DNA of 64,000 nucleotides from Altericroceibacterium indicum. GTDB taxonomy: Bacteria > Pseudomonadota > Alphaproteobacteria > Sphingomonadales > Sphingomonadaceae. The DNA is taken from contig NZ_WTYQ01000001.1 in the NCBI RefSeq assembly GCF_009828105.1, positions 558,001 through 622,000 on the forward strand, read 5' to 3'. Made by a program: the position numbers and the translations under genes. How positions within the stretch are numbered: the stretch's first letter is position 1; each line of letters begins with the position of its first letter. Below, piece after piece: positions 50,903-60,294 of this stretch. Under the pieces are notes generated by a model. The model saw nothing but the letters and a program-made list of their open reading frames with translations. It was not told the origin of the DNA and did no database searches.

Positions 50903-52153
50903 TCAGCTCAGCTCCATCAGGTCGAGAGCTTTGAGCAATTCTTCGCGTGCCTGCCTGATGCTGGCTGCAAGCGCCGGATCGCCGATCTCTTTCGGGCCGA
51001 TCTGTTCAGGCCAGTATTTTGTGATGATGCCTTCGATCATATCGGCTTTGGCGGGGGTGAGGAGGAAGCGCGGATCAATCGTGTCAGGATCTGCCACCAC
51101 ACGCAGCCGCAGGCATGCCGGGCCACCGCCATTGGACATGCTCTGGCGCACATCGACAGGGATGACCTGCCGGATCGGGCCATTGCCCGCCAGCATCGTT
51201 TCCAGCCAGTTACGGACACTCACAGTTTCCCACGCTTCGGTCGGGATCACCAATGCCATTTCGCCTTCAGGAAGTGTCAAAAGCTGCGCGTTGAAGAGGT
51301 AGGAACTGATCGCATCGGCAAGGCTGACTGCGCTTGCCGGGACTTCAACGATCTCCGCAGCCGGCAGCTTTTCGCGGATTTTGGCATAGGCTGACTGTGG
51401 GTCTGCAAAGGCCAGTTCATGGGTGAACAGCACCTGTTCATTGGCGACGGCTACCACATCATTGTGGAATGCGCCTGCGGCAATGGCATCGGGGTTCTGC
51501 TCAATAAACAACACGCGTTCGGGGTCGAGATTATGACTGCGGGCGACGATGCGGCTCGCCTGTTCGTGCTGGCGGGCCGGGAAGGGGCCACCGCTGCGGC
51601 CATAGACGAAGATTTCGACGCCCGATGTGCCATGTGATGCAGCCATGCGCATATGATTGGCTGCGCCTTCATCGCCAAACGATGGCGGAACAGGACCATG
51701 CACAGCAAAGCTCGCACGATTGGCGAAAGCGAGCTTTAACTGGCGCAGCGTATCGGGCCATTCATGCGCCCGGTGCGGCATGGTTACGAGGTTAGCGACA
51801 GTGAGATGACACAAGCCATCGGCTGTGTCCGGTGCAGGAGAGACTGTGGCTGCATTAGCTGTCCACATGGAGGAGGCAGACCATGCGCCCGCGATCAATG
51901 CGCGGTCAGTTTGCGCATCGGCAGCAATGGCAGATAGGTAGGTCATATTGGGGCGGGGAAGGGGCAAGAAAAACCCTTGTACCAAACCGCGCTCCATATT
52001 TCCGCACATTTTGGCAAGACCTTGCAAGGCTGCATCGCGTGGGAAGGCTGTTTCGCCAGCGTGCGAGGTGGCGGCCAGATTGCCAAGGCTGAGCCCGGCA
52101 TAATTATGGGACGGACCGATCAGCCCGTCAAAATTCACTTCAACCAAGCTCAT
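50903..52153 (-). CDS. astB: N-succinylarginine dihydrolase
   Basis: This is a 416-residue AstB. VNFDGLIGPSHNYAGLSLGNLA at the N-terminus and GGPACLRLRVV near the C-terminus (likely nucleophile Cys) match the family. It converts N2-succinylarginine to succinylornithine, CO2 and ammonia in the arginine succinyltransferase pathway. It overlaps astA by 4 bases. Later pathway genes (astC, astD) are not in the window. Confidence 0.96.
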   Translation of the reverse strand: MSLVEVNFDGLIGPSHNYAGLSLGNLAATSHAGETAFPRDAALQGLAKMCGNMERGLVQGFFLPLPRPNMTYLSAIAADAQTDRALIAGAWSASSMWTANAATVSPAPDTADGLCHLTVANLVTMPHRAHEWPDTLRQLKLAFANRASFAVHGPVPPSFGDEGAANHMRMAASHGTSGVEIFVYGRSGGPFPARQHEQASRIVARSHNLDPERVLFIEQNPDAIAAGAFHNDVVAVANEQVLFTHELAFADPQSAYAKIREKLPAAEIVEVPASAVSLADAISSYLFNAQLLTLPEGEMALVIPTEAWETVSVRNWLETMLAGNGPIRQVIPVDVRQSMSNGGGPACLRLRVVADPDTIDPRFLLTPAKADMIEGIITKYWPEQIGPKEIGDPALAASIRQAREELLKALDLMELS

Positions 52154-53163
52154 CGCGCAATGCTCCAGACAGGATCGCCTTCTTTGACTTTCAGCAGTTC
52201 AGCCGATTGGGAGTCGATGGAAATGCCGTTGTCCGTTATATTTCGCGCGCCATAGCAGCAGCGGAAACCAGCCAGTTGTCCGGTGGCCAGAAGGGCTTTT
52301 TCACCGCGTTCACAGCTCATATCCGTAACGGGAAGGGTTTTGGCATCGCGCACGCTGCGGACATTGTCGACCCGGGCAGTCATCGTGGGGCCGCCGTCAA
52401 AAATATCGACATAGCCTTCATAGCTGAAACCTTCATTTTCAAGCATCCGCATAGCGGCGCGGCCATTGGGGTGGGGCAAACCAATCACCTTGCGGGCACT
52501 TTCATTCAGCATGGCAGTATAGACAGGATGTTTGGGCATAAGGTCAGCGATGAACTGGTTGCCATGGATCGCGTTGAAATAATCGGCTTCCTGAAAGCTC
52601 ATGCCAAAGAAACGGCCGCCAACCGCATCCCAGAATGGCGAACCACCGCGTTCATCAATAATGCCGCGTAATTCAGCGAGGATCTTTTCGCCAAAACGCT
52701 GGCGGTGGGCGGTGATAAAGAGATAACGGCTGCGGGCGAGCAGCAATCCCAAACCACCTGCACGCTCGCTAGGGTGGAGGAACAAGCCGCCAACTTCGCT
52801 GGAGCCTTCAAGGTCCGTTGTAAGGCTGAGCAACTCTGCCCGTACTGTGCGCTCCAGTTCCTTTGAATGCTGGGTGAGCATGGTCATGCGGTAGGAATAG
52901 AAAGGCCAGTTTTGCCCAACTTGCGTGAACAATTGCGATGTTCCCCGCACAGCGCCTGTCTCGGTATTTTCGAGCACCAGCACGAATAGCTCGTTTTCCA
53001 ACTCACCACTTTTGCGTGCATAGGCTGCCGCTGAACGGTCAAGCTTGGCTTGCAGGGAATTGCGGTCTGGCGGAAGATTTGTGAAACCTCCGCCTGTTAG
53101 CTTGGCCATTTCATAAAGGGCCTGAAGATCGCCGGGTTTGGCAGCACGGATGATAAAGCTCAT
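52150..53163 (-). CDS. astA: Arginine N-succinyltransferase
   Basis: This is a 337-residue AstA. FIIRAAKPGDLQALYEMAKLTGGGFTNLPPDR at the start, and LFLHPSERAGGLGLLLARSRYLFI and PKHPVYTAMLNESARKVIG inside, are characteristic. It transfers succinyl from succinyl-CoA to arginine, the first step of the AST pathway. It overlaps the M20 hydrolase upstream and astB downstream by 4 bases each. Confidence 0.96.
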   Translation of the reverse strand: MSFIIRAAKPGDLQALYEMAKLTGGGFTNLPPDRNSLQAKLDRSAAAYARKSGELENELFVLVLENTETGAVRGTSQLFTQVGQNWPFYSYRMTMLTQHSKELERTVRAELLSLTTDLEGSSEVGGLFLHPSERAGGLGLLLARSRYLFITAHRQRFGEKILAELRGIIDERGGSPFWDAVGGRFFGMSFQEADYFNAIHGNQFIADLMPKHPVYTAMLNESARKVIGLPHPNGRAAMRMLENEGFSYEGYVDIFDGGPTMTARVDNVRSVRDAKTLPVTDMSCERGEKALLATGQLAGFRCCYGARNITDNGISIDSQSAELLKVKEGDPVWSIAR

Positions 53164-54371
53164 GCCAAGGCTCCTGTAGCAAGGCGGTGAAGGACGATGG
53201 CAGACAAAGCTGCTTTTTCAGCAAGGGATGGCACGATCAGGAACTCATCAGGTGAGTGGATCGATCCGCCGCGCACGCCCATCGTATCGACGACGGGCAC
53301 TCCGCAAGCGGCGACATTGTTCCCATCACACACGCCGCCTGTATCGCGTAAACCAATTGTCTGGCCAAGTGCTTCACCCGTATCGCGGACAAGATTGAAC
53401 AGGCGCGCAGCGCGTTCATCGACTGGCTTTGGCGGGCGGGAAATACCGCCGTGGCAGGTGATAGAAACCTCATGATCAGTAGAAACTTGTTCAATCAATG
53501 CACTGAGAAGGCTCGGGAAGCTATCCGACATTGCGCTTGTCTTCGGGCGAATGTTGAAGCGTAGCACAGCGTGATCGGGCACGACATTATTGGCACTGCC
53601 GCCTTCGATCTTCGCCGGGTTGATGGCGATATCATCGCCTTGCAATTGCTTGAGGCCGAGTGCCAGAGCCGCTGCGGCGACAATCGCATTGCGGCCATCC
53701 TGCGGGTTACGCCCGGCATGGGCAGACCGCCCGGTGACAATGAGGCTGAAGTTTCCACTGCCGCCACGCGCATGGGCCAGTGTCCCATCTGGAAGAGCGG
53801 AAGGCTCATAAGTGAGCGCAGCATATTTGCCCTGTGCCAGTTGCGTGATGAGTGCGGATGAGGACAGCGAACCTGTTTCTTCATCCGAATTGATCATCAC
53901 ATCATAGCCAAGCGATGCAGCGGCAGGGCTGGTTTCAAAAGCTTTGAGTGCGGCAATCATAACCGCAATCCCGCCTTTCATATCTGCGACGCCTGGGCCG
54001 TTCAGCGTTTCATCATCCAGCCAGCTCTGTTTCTGAAAAGGGTGATCTTGCGGAAAGACTGTGTCCATATGGCCGGTCAGCAGCACGCGTCGTGGGGCAT
54101 CGGGCCGAACGCTGAGAACGAGATGATGGCCATGTTGCTTTTCAAACTCATGGCCTTCGGCATCAATTGCGGTGACGGAGGCTGGAGCAACCATCCGAAG
54201 CTCTCCCGGCAATTCTCCGAAAGCTGCGGCGAGTTCTTCTGCCTGCCGGGCCAGACCTTCAAGATTGGTCGTGCCGCTGTTGATGGCGCTCCAGCGCTGA
54301 ACCTGCGCGAGCATGGCGGGAGGATCGATAGGCTCGGTCAGAGCCTGTTCCTGTGAGGTCAAATGTTTCAT
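53160..54371 (-). CDS. M20-family hydrolase in the arginine catabolic operon
   Basis: This is a 403-residue M20 hydrolase (carboxypeptidase G2/acetylornithine deacetylase type). Metal-site motifs are LLTGHMDTVFP, GVADMKGG and NSDEETGS, and the C-terminal GGVCDGNN completes the pattern. It removes an N-acyl or C-terminal group. It is the first gene of a tightly overlapping operon with astA and astB. It may act in place of, or next to, the M14-type succinylglutamate desuccinylase AstE; this is inferred only from position. Confidence 0.88.
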   Translation of the reverse strand: MKHLTSQEQALTEPIDPPAMLAQVQRWSAINSGTTNLEGLARQAEELAAAFGELPGELRMVAPASVTAIDAEGHEFEKQHGHHLVLSVRPDAPRRVLLTGHMDTVFPQDHPFQKQSWLDDETLNGPGVADMKGGIAVMIAALKAFETSPAAASLGYDVMINSDEETGSLSSSALITQLAQGKYAALTYEPSALPDGTLAHARGGSGNFSLIVTGRSAHAGRNPQDGRNAIVAAAALALGLKQLQGDDIAINPAKIEGGSANNVVPDHAVLRFNIRPKTSAMSDSFPSLLSALIEQVSTDHEVSITCHGGISRPPKPVDERAARLFNLVRDTGEALGQTIGLRDTGGVCDGNNVAACGVPVVDTMGVRGGSIHSPDEFLIVPSLAEKAALSAIVLHRLATGALA

Positions 54372-54422
54372 CTGTAACGGGTCTAGCCCGCCAAGTGCGA
54401 TGCTCCAAGCCCCGTGTGTGGA

Positions 54423-55247
54423 TCAGGGAGACAGATGTCGTGCTATCATCACGAATTCATCGATCGAGAGCGTCTCTGCGCGCCGTTGCGGGTCGATGCC
54501 CAGTGCTTCCAGCCCGTCCACTGCTCCGGGCAGGGATTTGAGGCTCTGACGCAACATCTTGCGGCGCTGCCCAAAAGCGGCTTCGGTGACCCGTTCCAGC
54601 ATTCGGGCAGAAACACCCTCCGGCATATCGGCAGGTGTCACATGGACGATGGCGCTCATAACCTTGGGCGGCGGTGTGAAAGCGCTGCGATGCACTTTCA
54701 TCGCCAGCCTGGCCTGTGCGCGCCATTGGGACAGAACTGCAAGCCGGCCATAGGCGCTGCTGCCCGGCTCAGCGACGATGCGTTGGGCTACTTCCTGCTG
54801 GAACATCAGCGTAAGCGAGCGCCATTGCGGTGGCCACTCCTGGCCGGAAAGCCAACCAATGAACAGGGCTGTGCCGATATTGTAAGGCAGGTTAGCGACG
54901 ACATCATAAGGCGTGTCGAACAGGCTAGCCGGATCAATCTCCATGGCATCCCCTTCAACGACCTTTAACTGGCCGGGGAAGGCATCTGACACTTCCGCAA
55001 GAGCTGGAAGGCATCGGGCGTCCCGTTCAATCGCGGTCACATTCGCACCAGCGCGCAATAATGCCCGGGTAAGGCCACCGGGTCCGGGGCCGATTTCCAG
55101 CACATTGCGGCCTTTGATGTCGCCGGGGATGGCTGCAATTCGATCAAGCAGATGCTCATCAAACAGGAAGTTCTGGCCAAGGGCCTTGGAAGCGCTCAGG
55201 CCATGTTTGGCGATGACTTCGCGTAACGGAGGAAGCGCACTCGTCAC
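54423..55247 (-). CDS. rsmA: 16S rRNA dimethyladenosine transferase (KsgA)
   Basis: This is a 274-residue RsmA/KsgA. SKALGQNFLFDEHLLDRIA, the SAM-binding VLEIGPGPGGLTRALLRAG and the catalytic NLPYNIGTALFIGWL are all present. It dimethylates two adjacent adenosines in helix 45 of 16S rRNA using SAM. It overlaps pdxA by 4 bases and is the last gene of the lptD-surA-pdxA-rsmA block. Confidence 0.97.
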   Translation of the reverse strand: MTSALPPLREVIAKHGLSASKALGQNFLFDEHLLDRIAAIPGDIKGRNVLEIGPGPGGLTRALLRAGANVTAIERDARCLPALAEVSDAFPGQLKVVEGDAMEIDPASLFDTPYDVVANLPYNIGTALFIGWLSGQEWPPQWRSLTLMFQQEVAQRIVAEPGSSAYGRLAVLSQWRAQARLAMKVHRSAFTPPPKVMSAIVHVTPADMPEGVSARMLERVTEAAFGQRRKMLRQSLKSLPGAVDGLEALGIDPQRRAETLSIDEFVMIARHLSP

Positions 55248-56251
55248 GTTGTAGCGGCCTGTGCGCGGCGGGCAGCGGCTTCACCTGCGAGCTTGATAGC
55301 GGCAATGGTTGCGCCTGCATGGGCCTGACCGCGTCCGGCGATGCCAAAGGCGGTGCCGTGATCGGGTGAGGTGCGGATAATGGGCAGGCCAAGCGTCATA
55401 TTTACCCCTGCATCGAAATCGAGCGCCTTGACCGGAACCAGTGCCTGATCGTGATACATGGCGATGGCAACATCATAGCTATCGCGGGCGTGAGGGGCGA
55501 AAAGCGAATCCGCTGGATGTGGCCCGGTCACATCAATGCCTTCTGCGCGCAAGGTGGCGATGGCGGGCGAGATGATATGCTGTTCTTCAAGGCCCATCCG
55601 CCCGTTCTCCCCTGCATGGGGGTTCAGTGCGGCCATGGCGATACGCGGGGTGGACAGGCCAAAATCCTGACGCATCGCGGCATGGACAATCCGGGTACGC
55701 CGGCAAATCAATTCCTGTGTAATCAGGCCCGGAACCTCAGATAGAGCGCAGTGAACAGTGAGCGGCACAGTGCGCAATTGCGGCCCGGCCAGCAGCATCA
55801 CAGCGTCTTGTGCTGCAATCCCGCAGGCATTTGCGACAAATTCTGTCTGGCCCGGAAAAGCGAAGCCTACCTCAGCCAGCAAGGATTTGGCGATCGGTCC
55901 GGTCACTATAGCTGAGGCATCACCTGCAACAGCCAGGGCGGTGGCTTGTTCAAGCGAAAGCAATGCAATCTTGGCACTTTCAGGGTCTGGTGATCCGGGG
56001 CGATAGTCACCATCTGGTCCAGCGAGCACGGGAAGAGCGTGATGGAAACACTCCATGGCTTCAGCGGGCGTGGCAATGGCTTGGATCGGGACATCAATCT
56101 GGCGTGCTTCAGCAGCCTTTTCGAGCAGCTTCCGACCACCCGTTGCGAAAAAAGGGAAAAGCCCATGCACGTCGCGGGCTGCCCAGGCTGCGCAGATCAA
56201 TTCGGGGCCGATACCAGCGGGGTCGCCAAGCGAAAGGGCCAGCGGTTTCAT
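55244..56251 (-). CDS. pdxA: 4-hydroxythreonine-4-phosphate dehydrogenase
   Basis: This is a ~335-residue PdxA. LALSLGDPAGIGPELICAAW begins the enzyme; zinc-ligand regions are LTVHCALSEVPGLITQ, ALNPHAGENGRMG and AMYHDQALVPVKAL. It oxidises and decarboxylates 4-phosphohydroxythreonine in vitamin B6 synthesis. The ATG at 56251 has AAGGGG about eight bases upstream and gives the normal length; the ATG at 56293 in the same frame would add 14 residues. It follows surA. Confidence 0.95.
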   Translation of the reverse strand: MKPLALSLGDPAGIGPELICAAWAARDVHGLFPFFATGGRKLLEKAAEARQIDVPIQAIATPAEAMECFHHALPVLAGPDGDYRPGSPDPESAKIALLSLEQATALAVAGDASAIVTGPIAKSLLAEVGFAFPGQTEFVANACGIAAQDAVMLLAGPQLRTVPLTVHCALSEVPGLITQELICRRTRIVHAAMRQDFGLSTPRIAMAALNPHAGENGRMGLEEQHIISPAIATLRAEGIDVTGPHPADSLFAPHARDSYDVAIAMYHDQALVPVKALDFDAGVNMTLGLPIIRTSPDHGTAFGIAGRGQAHAGATIAAIKLAGEAAARRAQAATT

Positions 56252-56309
56252 CCCGCCAGCCCCTTTGTTGTCAGCCGTGTCAAATGCCTTCATGGCTGGC
56301 TTTCATGCC

Positions 56310-57665
56310 TCAATTATATTCGATCACAGCGTCACGACGAAGATCGCGCAAGTAGCGCTGAGCACGGCGATTGACGCGTTCACTTTCCATCTGGGACATT
56401 AACTGATCACGGGTTGGGCCGCTATCGACTTGGGGATCATCGCGGCCGCAAAGCATCAACACGCGCACGCCTTCTTCGACCGAGCCGAATGGCGGCGTGG
56501 CTTCACCAACATTGAGTTGAAGCAAAGCCTGCTGCAGCGCTTCCGGAAGTGAGCGGATGCGGATTTGATCATTGGTGACGATGTCAGCGCCCATCTTGGC
56601 AGCCGCAGCGTCGGCTTCACCGCAACCTCGGATGGCTTTCACCTCTTTGGCAAAAGCATCGACCTTGGCCTTCGCCTGCGCCTGTGTAGAGGATTTCGGC
56701 AAGGTGATTGAAATCTGCTTGAGGCTCATCACCGCGTCGCGCGGATCTGCCATGCCCACCTGACGCTTGTCGATCAGATAGAGAATGGAGAAGCCGCCCG
56801 GAATTTCGATTGGGCCCACCAACTGGCCTGGGGTCAGATTTTTGGCCACCGCTTCCAGCTCTGGATTTTGTAACTGCTCAAGATGAATCCAGCCAAGATC
56901 GCCACCCACAGCCGCCGTTGAGGCTTCCGAATATTGGCGGGCATAACCTACGAAACTGCCACCTTTCTGCAATTGTTCAACAATCTGGCGAGCATTGTTG
57001 AAGACTTCCTGCTTATTGGCAGGGGTTGCGGAAAGATAGATTTCACCGAGGCGATATTCTTCCGACCCGCGCGAGGCTTGTAGACGGTTGTAGAGATCAT
57101 CCACTTCTTCGGAAGAGACGTTGATGAACGGCTCGACATTGCGGCTCTGCAAACGGTCCCATGCCAATTCGCCTTCAATTTGGCGTTTCAGTGATGCGGG
57201 TGAAGAACCGATGGATTTGAGATAGGTCGTCATTTCCGCATCAGTGCGGTTAAAGCGCTGCGTTGCGAGGCGGTTATATGTCTGATCGACCTCATCAGAA
57301 GTCACAGCCATATCCTGCGCTTTGGCTTCCTGAATTTCCAGTGTTTCATCAATCAGATTGCGCAGAACCTGCAGGCGAAGGCGCTGTTCTTCTTCAGGAG
57401 AGATCTTCTGTTCATTGGCAGCGACGATGAGGGCAACACGTTGATCGACATCTGTACCAGTGATGACGGTGCCATTGACGATGGCAGTGGCGCGCCGAAC
57501 ATTGGGATTGCTTTTCCCGAGCATGGTGACGTTTTGGGGAATGTTAAAGGAATCCTCCGCAGAATCCACCGAATCCTGCGCCTGAGCGGGTACGATGCCA
57601 GCACAAAGTGCGGCGATCACAGCCACATGGCCGACTTTCCAGAGATTCTTGGACTTCTTGATCAC
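56310..57665 (-). CDS. surA: Periplasmic chaperone/prolyl isomerase SurA
   Basis: This is a ~451-residue exported SurA-type protein. Signal peptide MIKKSKNLWKVGHVAVIAALCAGIVPAQA; a SurA N-domain (ATAIVNGTVITGTDVDQRVALIVA); then a parvulin domain about residues 180-285 (EYRLGEIYLSATPANKQEV, GGDLGWIHLEQL). It helps fold outer membrane proteins, including LptD. The GTG at 57665 gives a standard signal peptide; an ATG at 57725 is possible, but its ribosome site is too close. It sits between lptD and pdxA as in E. coli. Confidence 0.92.
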   Translation of the reverse strand: MIKKSKNLWKVGHVAVIAALCAGIVPAQAQDSVDSAEDSFNIPQNVTMLGKSNPNVRRATAIVNGTVITGTDVDQRVALIVAANEQKISPEEEQRLRLQVLRNLIDETLEIQEAKAQDMAVTSDEVDQTYNRLATQRFNRTDAEMTTYLKSIGSSPASLKRQIEGELAWDRLQSRNVEPFINVSSEEVDDLYNRLQASRGSEEYRLGEIYLSATPANKQEVFNNARQIVEQLQKGGSFVGYARQYSEASTAAVGGDLGWIHLEQLQNPELEAVAKNLTPGQLVGPIEIPGGFSILYLIDKRQVGMADPRDAVMSLKQISITLPKSSTQAQAKAKVDAFAKEVKAIRGCGEADAAAAKMGADIVTNDQIRIRSLPEALQQALLQLNVGEATPPFGSVEEGVRVLMLCGRDDPQVDSGPTRDQLMSQMESERVNRRAQRYLRDLRRDAVIEYN

Positions 57666-57830
57666 TCGTTCATTCCCGTAAGCGGCACCAGCTAAAGCAC
57701 CTGTTTTATCGGCAGCCTTATGCATTTCCTTGGCTTAACCGATACTGAGCGTTGTCGGATAGCGCGAAGAATCCATGCTGCCAACCATGGCGATTGCTAT
57801 CCACGTATATACTATCAGTCGATTGATCGG

Positions 57831-60194
57831 TTAACGCGCACCCAGATTGCGCAAGGAAAAGTAGATCTGGAAGGTGTTACCGTTTCTGGCATCGGCAACT
57901 CTGACATAGTCGCGGCGCCAGGTCACGCCCAGTTCAAGACAATCATCCGAATAGGCAAAACCCAATCGTGTGCGCAGTGGTTCAAAGCCGTCAGAGGCAA
58001 GGGTTGGGTCATCCCGGCGATCGGTCAGGTTGATAACTGCCGACCCGAAAACCGACCAGTAATTGGCAAAAGCGATGCGGCCGGCAGTGCGCAATTCTTC
58101 GCGATCCTGCAAGTCTTCAAAGCCTTGGATGTTTCGGTTGAGATGCAGATAACCGATTTCCGCGTAAGTCTTATCTGTGCCGACAGAGGCATCCAGCTCG
58201 CTGCGGCGGGGGGCCAGATTGTCTTTATCAAACCGAAAGCGATGGGTGATCTTGATCAGATCGCGCAGGCGTACTTCTGTCCGTCCGACAATGTCAGAAA
58301 AGCGCGCGGCAAGACCCGTTCCATTGGGGAACATATTCTCTTTGTCAGTCAGGCGATAGGACTGGCCGATTGTTGTCTTGACCTCCAGCCCGGGGCGCTG
58401 GAATTGCCAGTCAAACCCGTAGGTTATGCGGCTGCCGTCTTCGATCCGGTCGTAGCCGGGAAACCGGTTGAGCGCGAAAAGGTTGCTGTCTTCCAATTCA
58501 ATCGCGCGGGCGTCTTCATTCGGAATAGCCAGATTTTTAACATGCGGAGATGCGACAAATTGCACGCGCGGGGTCAACACTTGGGAGCCACCGGCAAATT
58601 CACCGATCAGCGGCCATTTCACGTCCAGGGCGGCTAGTGCGAAGGCTCGGCTTTGCCACCCCGGAGTACCGCGATAACTTGCTGTTTCGGTAAGGGCGTT
58701 ATGGTCTGAGTGATAGACATCACCCCGGGCGAGACCGGTCAGCGTTACTTCCTGCCCCATGCCGGTAACAGTGCGCATATCCCACTTGGCTTGAGTGAAA
58801 GCGCGTTGCGTATCCTGTCCTGCAGTTCGGGTGATGGCGAGGCTGTTGGCTTGAATTTCAATCTTTCCGCCGAGGATCGGATCGCGGAGCCGGCGACGAT
58901 AATCGATCAGGGGCAGGGCAACGGGAACAAGACCCTGCTTCTGGTTCGTCAGCAGAACCTGTGTCGCCCAACCAGAAATGGAGAAATAGGAATCGTTACC
59001 GATACGTTCGAGATCAATGTTTGAACGCAGGCGGTCATCTCGACTGATGTCGTAACGGCGCAGGAATGTGCGGTCGCTCGCCAAACGAAAAGAGCCGGTC
59101 AAAGACCAGTTTTTATCAAGCTGAAGGCGGCCATTACCACCGATATAGCCACGCCAGTCACGCTTCGATATTTCGCTAGTCGAATCGAGGGGGATGCGAG
59201 ACGAGCGCGTAAGGTAGCCGGTAATCTGGAAGGCGCCGGCGTCGGTCAGAATGCGATAGTCGGCCGAACCCATGGGCGGGGCTTCGCTATAGACATATCC
59301 CTTTAGTGTGAGGTCCTGATTATCGGCGAGACGCAGATAATAGCTGTCGCTCACTTCCACGCCATTAGAGGCGGTGACGCCAAAATCAGGCATAAGGAGG
59401 CCGGATACTGCGCGATTATCAGTGGCGACGGTCATGCCGGGCAGCGGCAAAAGCCTTGCGCCGAACAGTTCCAGATAAGCGCCCTTGAAGCGGATGCGCT
59501 TATCTTCCTCATCATAAATCACTCGTTTTGCAGTGATCCGCCAACTGGGCTTTTTGGGGCAGCCATTGGGTTTCTCGACCGCGCAGGCTGAATAGGCAGC
59601 GCTGGTGAGTGTGATATTGCCATCATCATCACGGACGCCTTCACGTGCAGCCAGGCGGCCACCTTCTCGTAGCGCCAGCAGCAAATTGCTCATCGCGCCG
59701 GCGCGCAATTCGTCAGTCAGTTCAAGCTTTTCAGTGAAGAGCTGATTGCCATTTTCATCCACGAACCGAATATTGCCTTCAGCGAATATTTTTCCGGTCT
59801 TCCGGTTCCATCTCACACTATCAGCGCGCACAGACTGTCCATCGGAGCGCATGATGACATTGCCGCTGGCCGTGATCGTGTCATCATCGCTGTTATATTG
59901 CAGTTCATTGGCTTCAAAACCAATGTTGCGCGTGCCATCGGCAGAGGTGGTTGGTGTGGTGCTTTCCTGCTCATTATCGCCGCTATCAAGCGGGGGAAGC
60001 GCATCTTGCGACAATTCGTTCGGGCGCTTTTCCAAAGAGGCGGGGGGCAGGTTAGTGTCACCCCCTGTTTCATCCTGCGCGAAGGCGGCAGCAGGGTAGG
60101 CGCCAACAGCAAGAGCAAGCGCTGCTCCGCCGTAGCGAAGGCTGCGAATAAGGTACTGACTGGTAGGCAGCAACTGCCGCGATAGAGGGTGCAT
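57831..60194 (-). CDS. lptD: LPS assembly protein LptD
   Basis: This is a ~787-residue outer membrane protein. A signal peptide (cleavage near ...AAFAQ) is followed by an N-terminal OstA-type beta-jellyroll (FEANELQYNSDDDTITASGNV, VRADSVRWNRKTGKIFAEGNI) and a large barrel. It inserts lipopolysaccharide into the outer leaflet with LptE. The ATG at 60194 is preferred; the frame runs to 60332 but overlaps the pepA start. It heads the lptD-surA-pdxA-rsmA block and is divergent from pepA. Confidence 0.95.
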   Translation of the reverse strand: MHPLSRQLLPTSQYLIRSLRYGGAALALAVGAYPAAAFAQDETGGDTNLPPASLEKRPNELSQDALPPLDSGDNEQESTTPTTSADGTRNIGFEANELQYNSDDDTITASGNVIMRSDGQSVRADSVRWNRKTGKIFAEGNIRFVDENGNQLFTEKLELTDELRAGAMSNLLLALREGGRLAAREGVRDDDGNITLTSAAYSACAVEKPNGCPKKPSWRITAKRVIYDEEDKRIRFKGAYLELFGARLLPLPGMTVATDNRAVSGLLMPDFGVTASNGVEVSDSYYLRLADNQDLTLKGYVYSEAPPMGSADYRILTDAGAFQITGYLTRSSRIPLDSTSEISKRDWRGYIGGNGRLQLDKNWSLTGSFRLASDRTFLRRYDISRDDRLRSNIDLERIGNDSYFSISGWATQVLLTNQKQGLVPVALPLIDYRRRLRDPILGGKIEIQANSLAITRTAGQDTQRAFTQAKWDMRTVTGMGQEVTLTGLARGDVYHSDHNALTETASYRGTPGWQSRAFALAALDVKWPLIGEFAGGSQVLTPRVQFVASPHVKNLAIPNEDARAIELEDSNLFALNRFPGYDRIEDGSRITYGFDWQFQRPGLEVKTTIGQSYRLTDKENMFPNGTGLAARFSDIVGRTEVRLRDLIKITHRFRFDKDNLAPRRSELDASVGTDKTYAEIGYLHLNRNIQGFEDLQDREELRTAGRIAFANYWSVFGSAVINLTDRRDDPTLASDGFEPLRTRLGFAYSDDCLELGVTWRRDYVRVADARNGNTFQIYFSLRNLGAR

Positions 60195-60294
60195 GGCTTG
60201 CCTATCGCACTGCCCGCTCCTAACTGCAACGGGAGCGATCGTGATTGCACGGCATTTTAGCCGAGCTGCGATACTTTGATCATTCGGAGACAGC

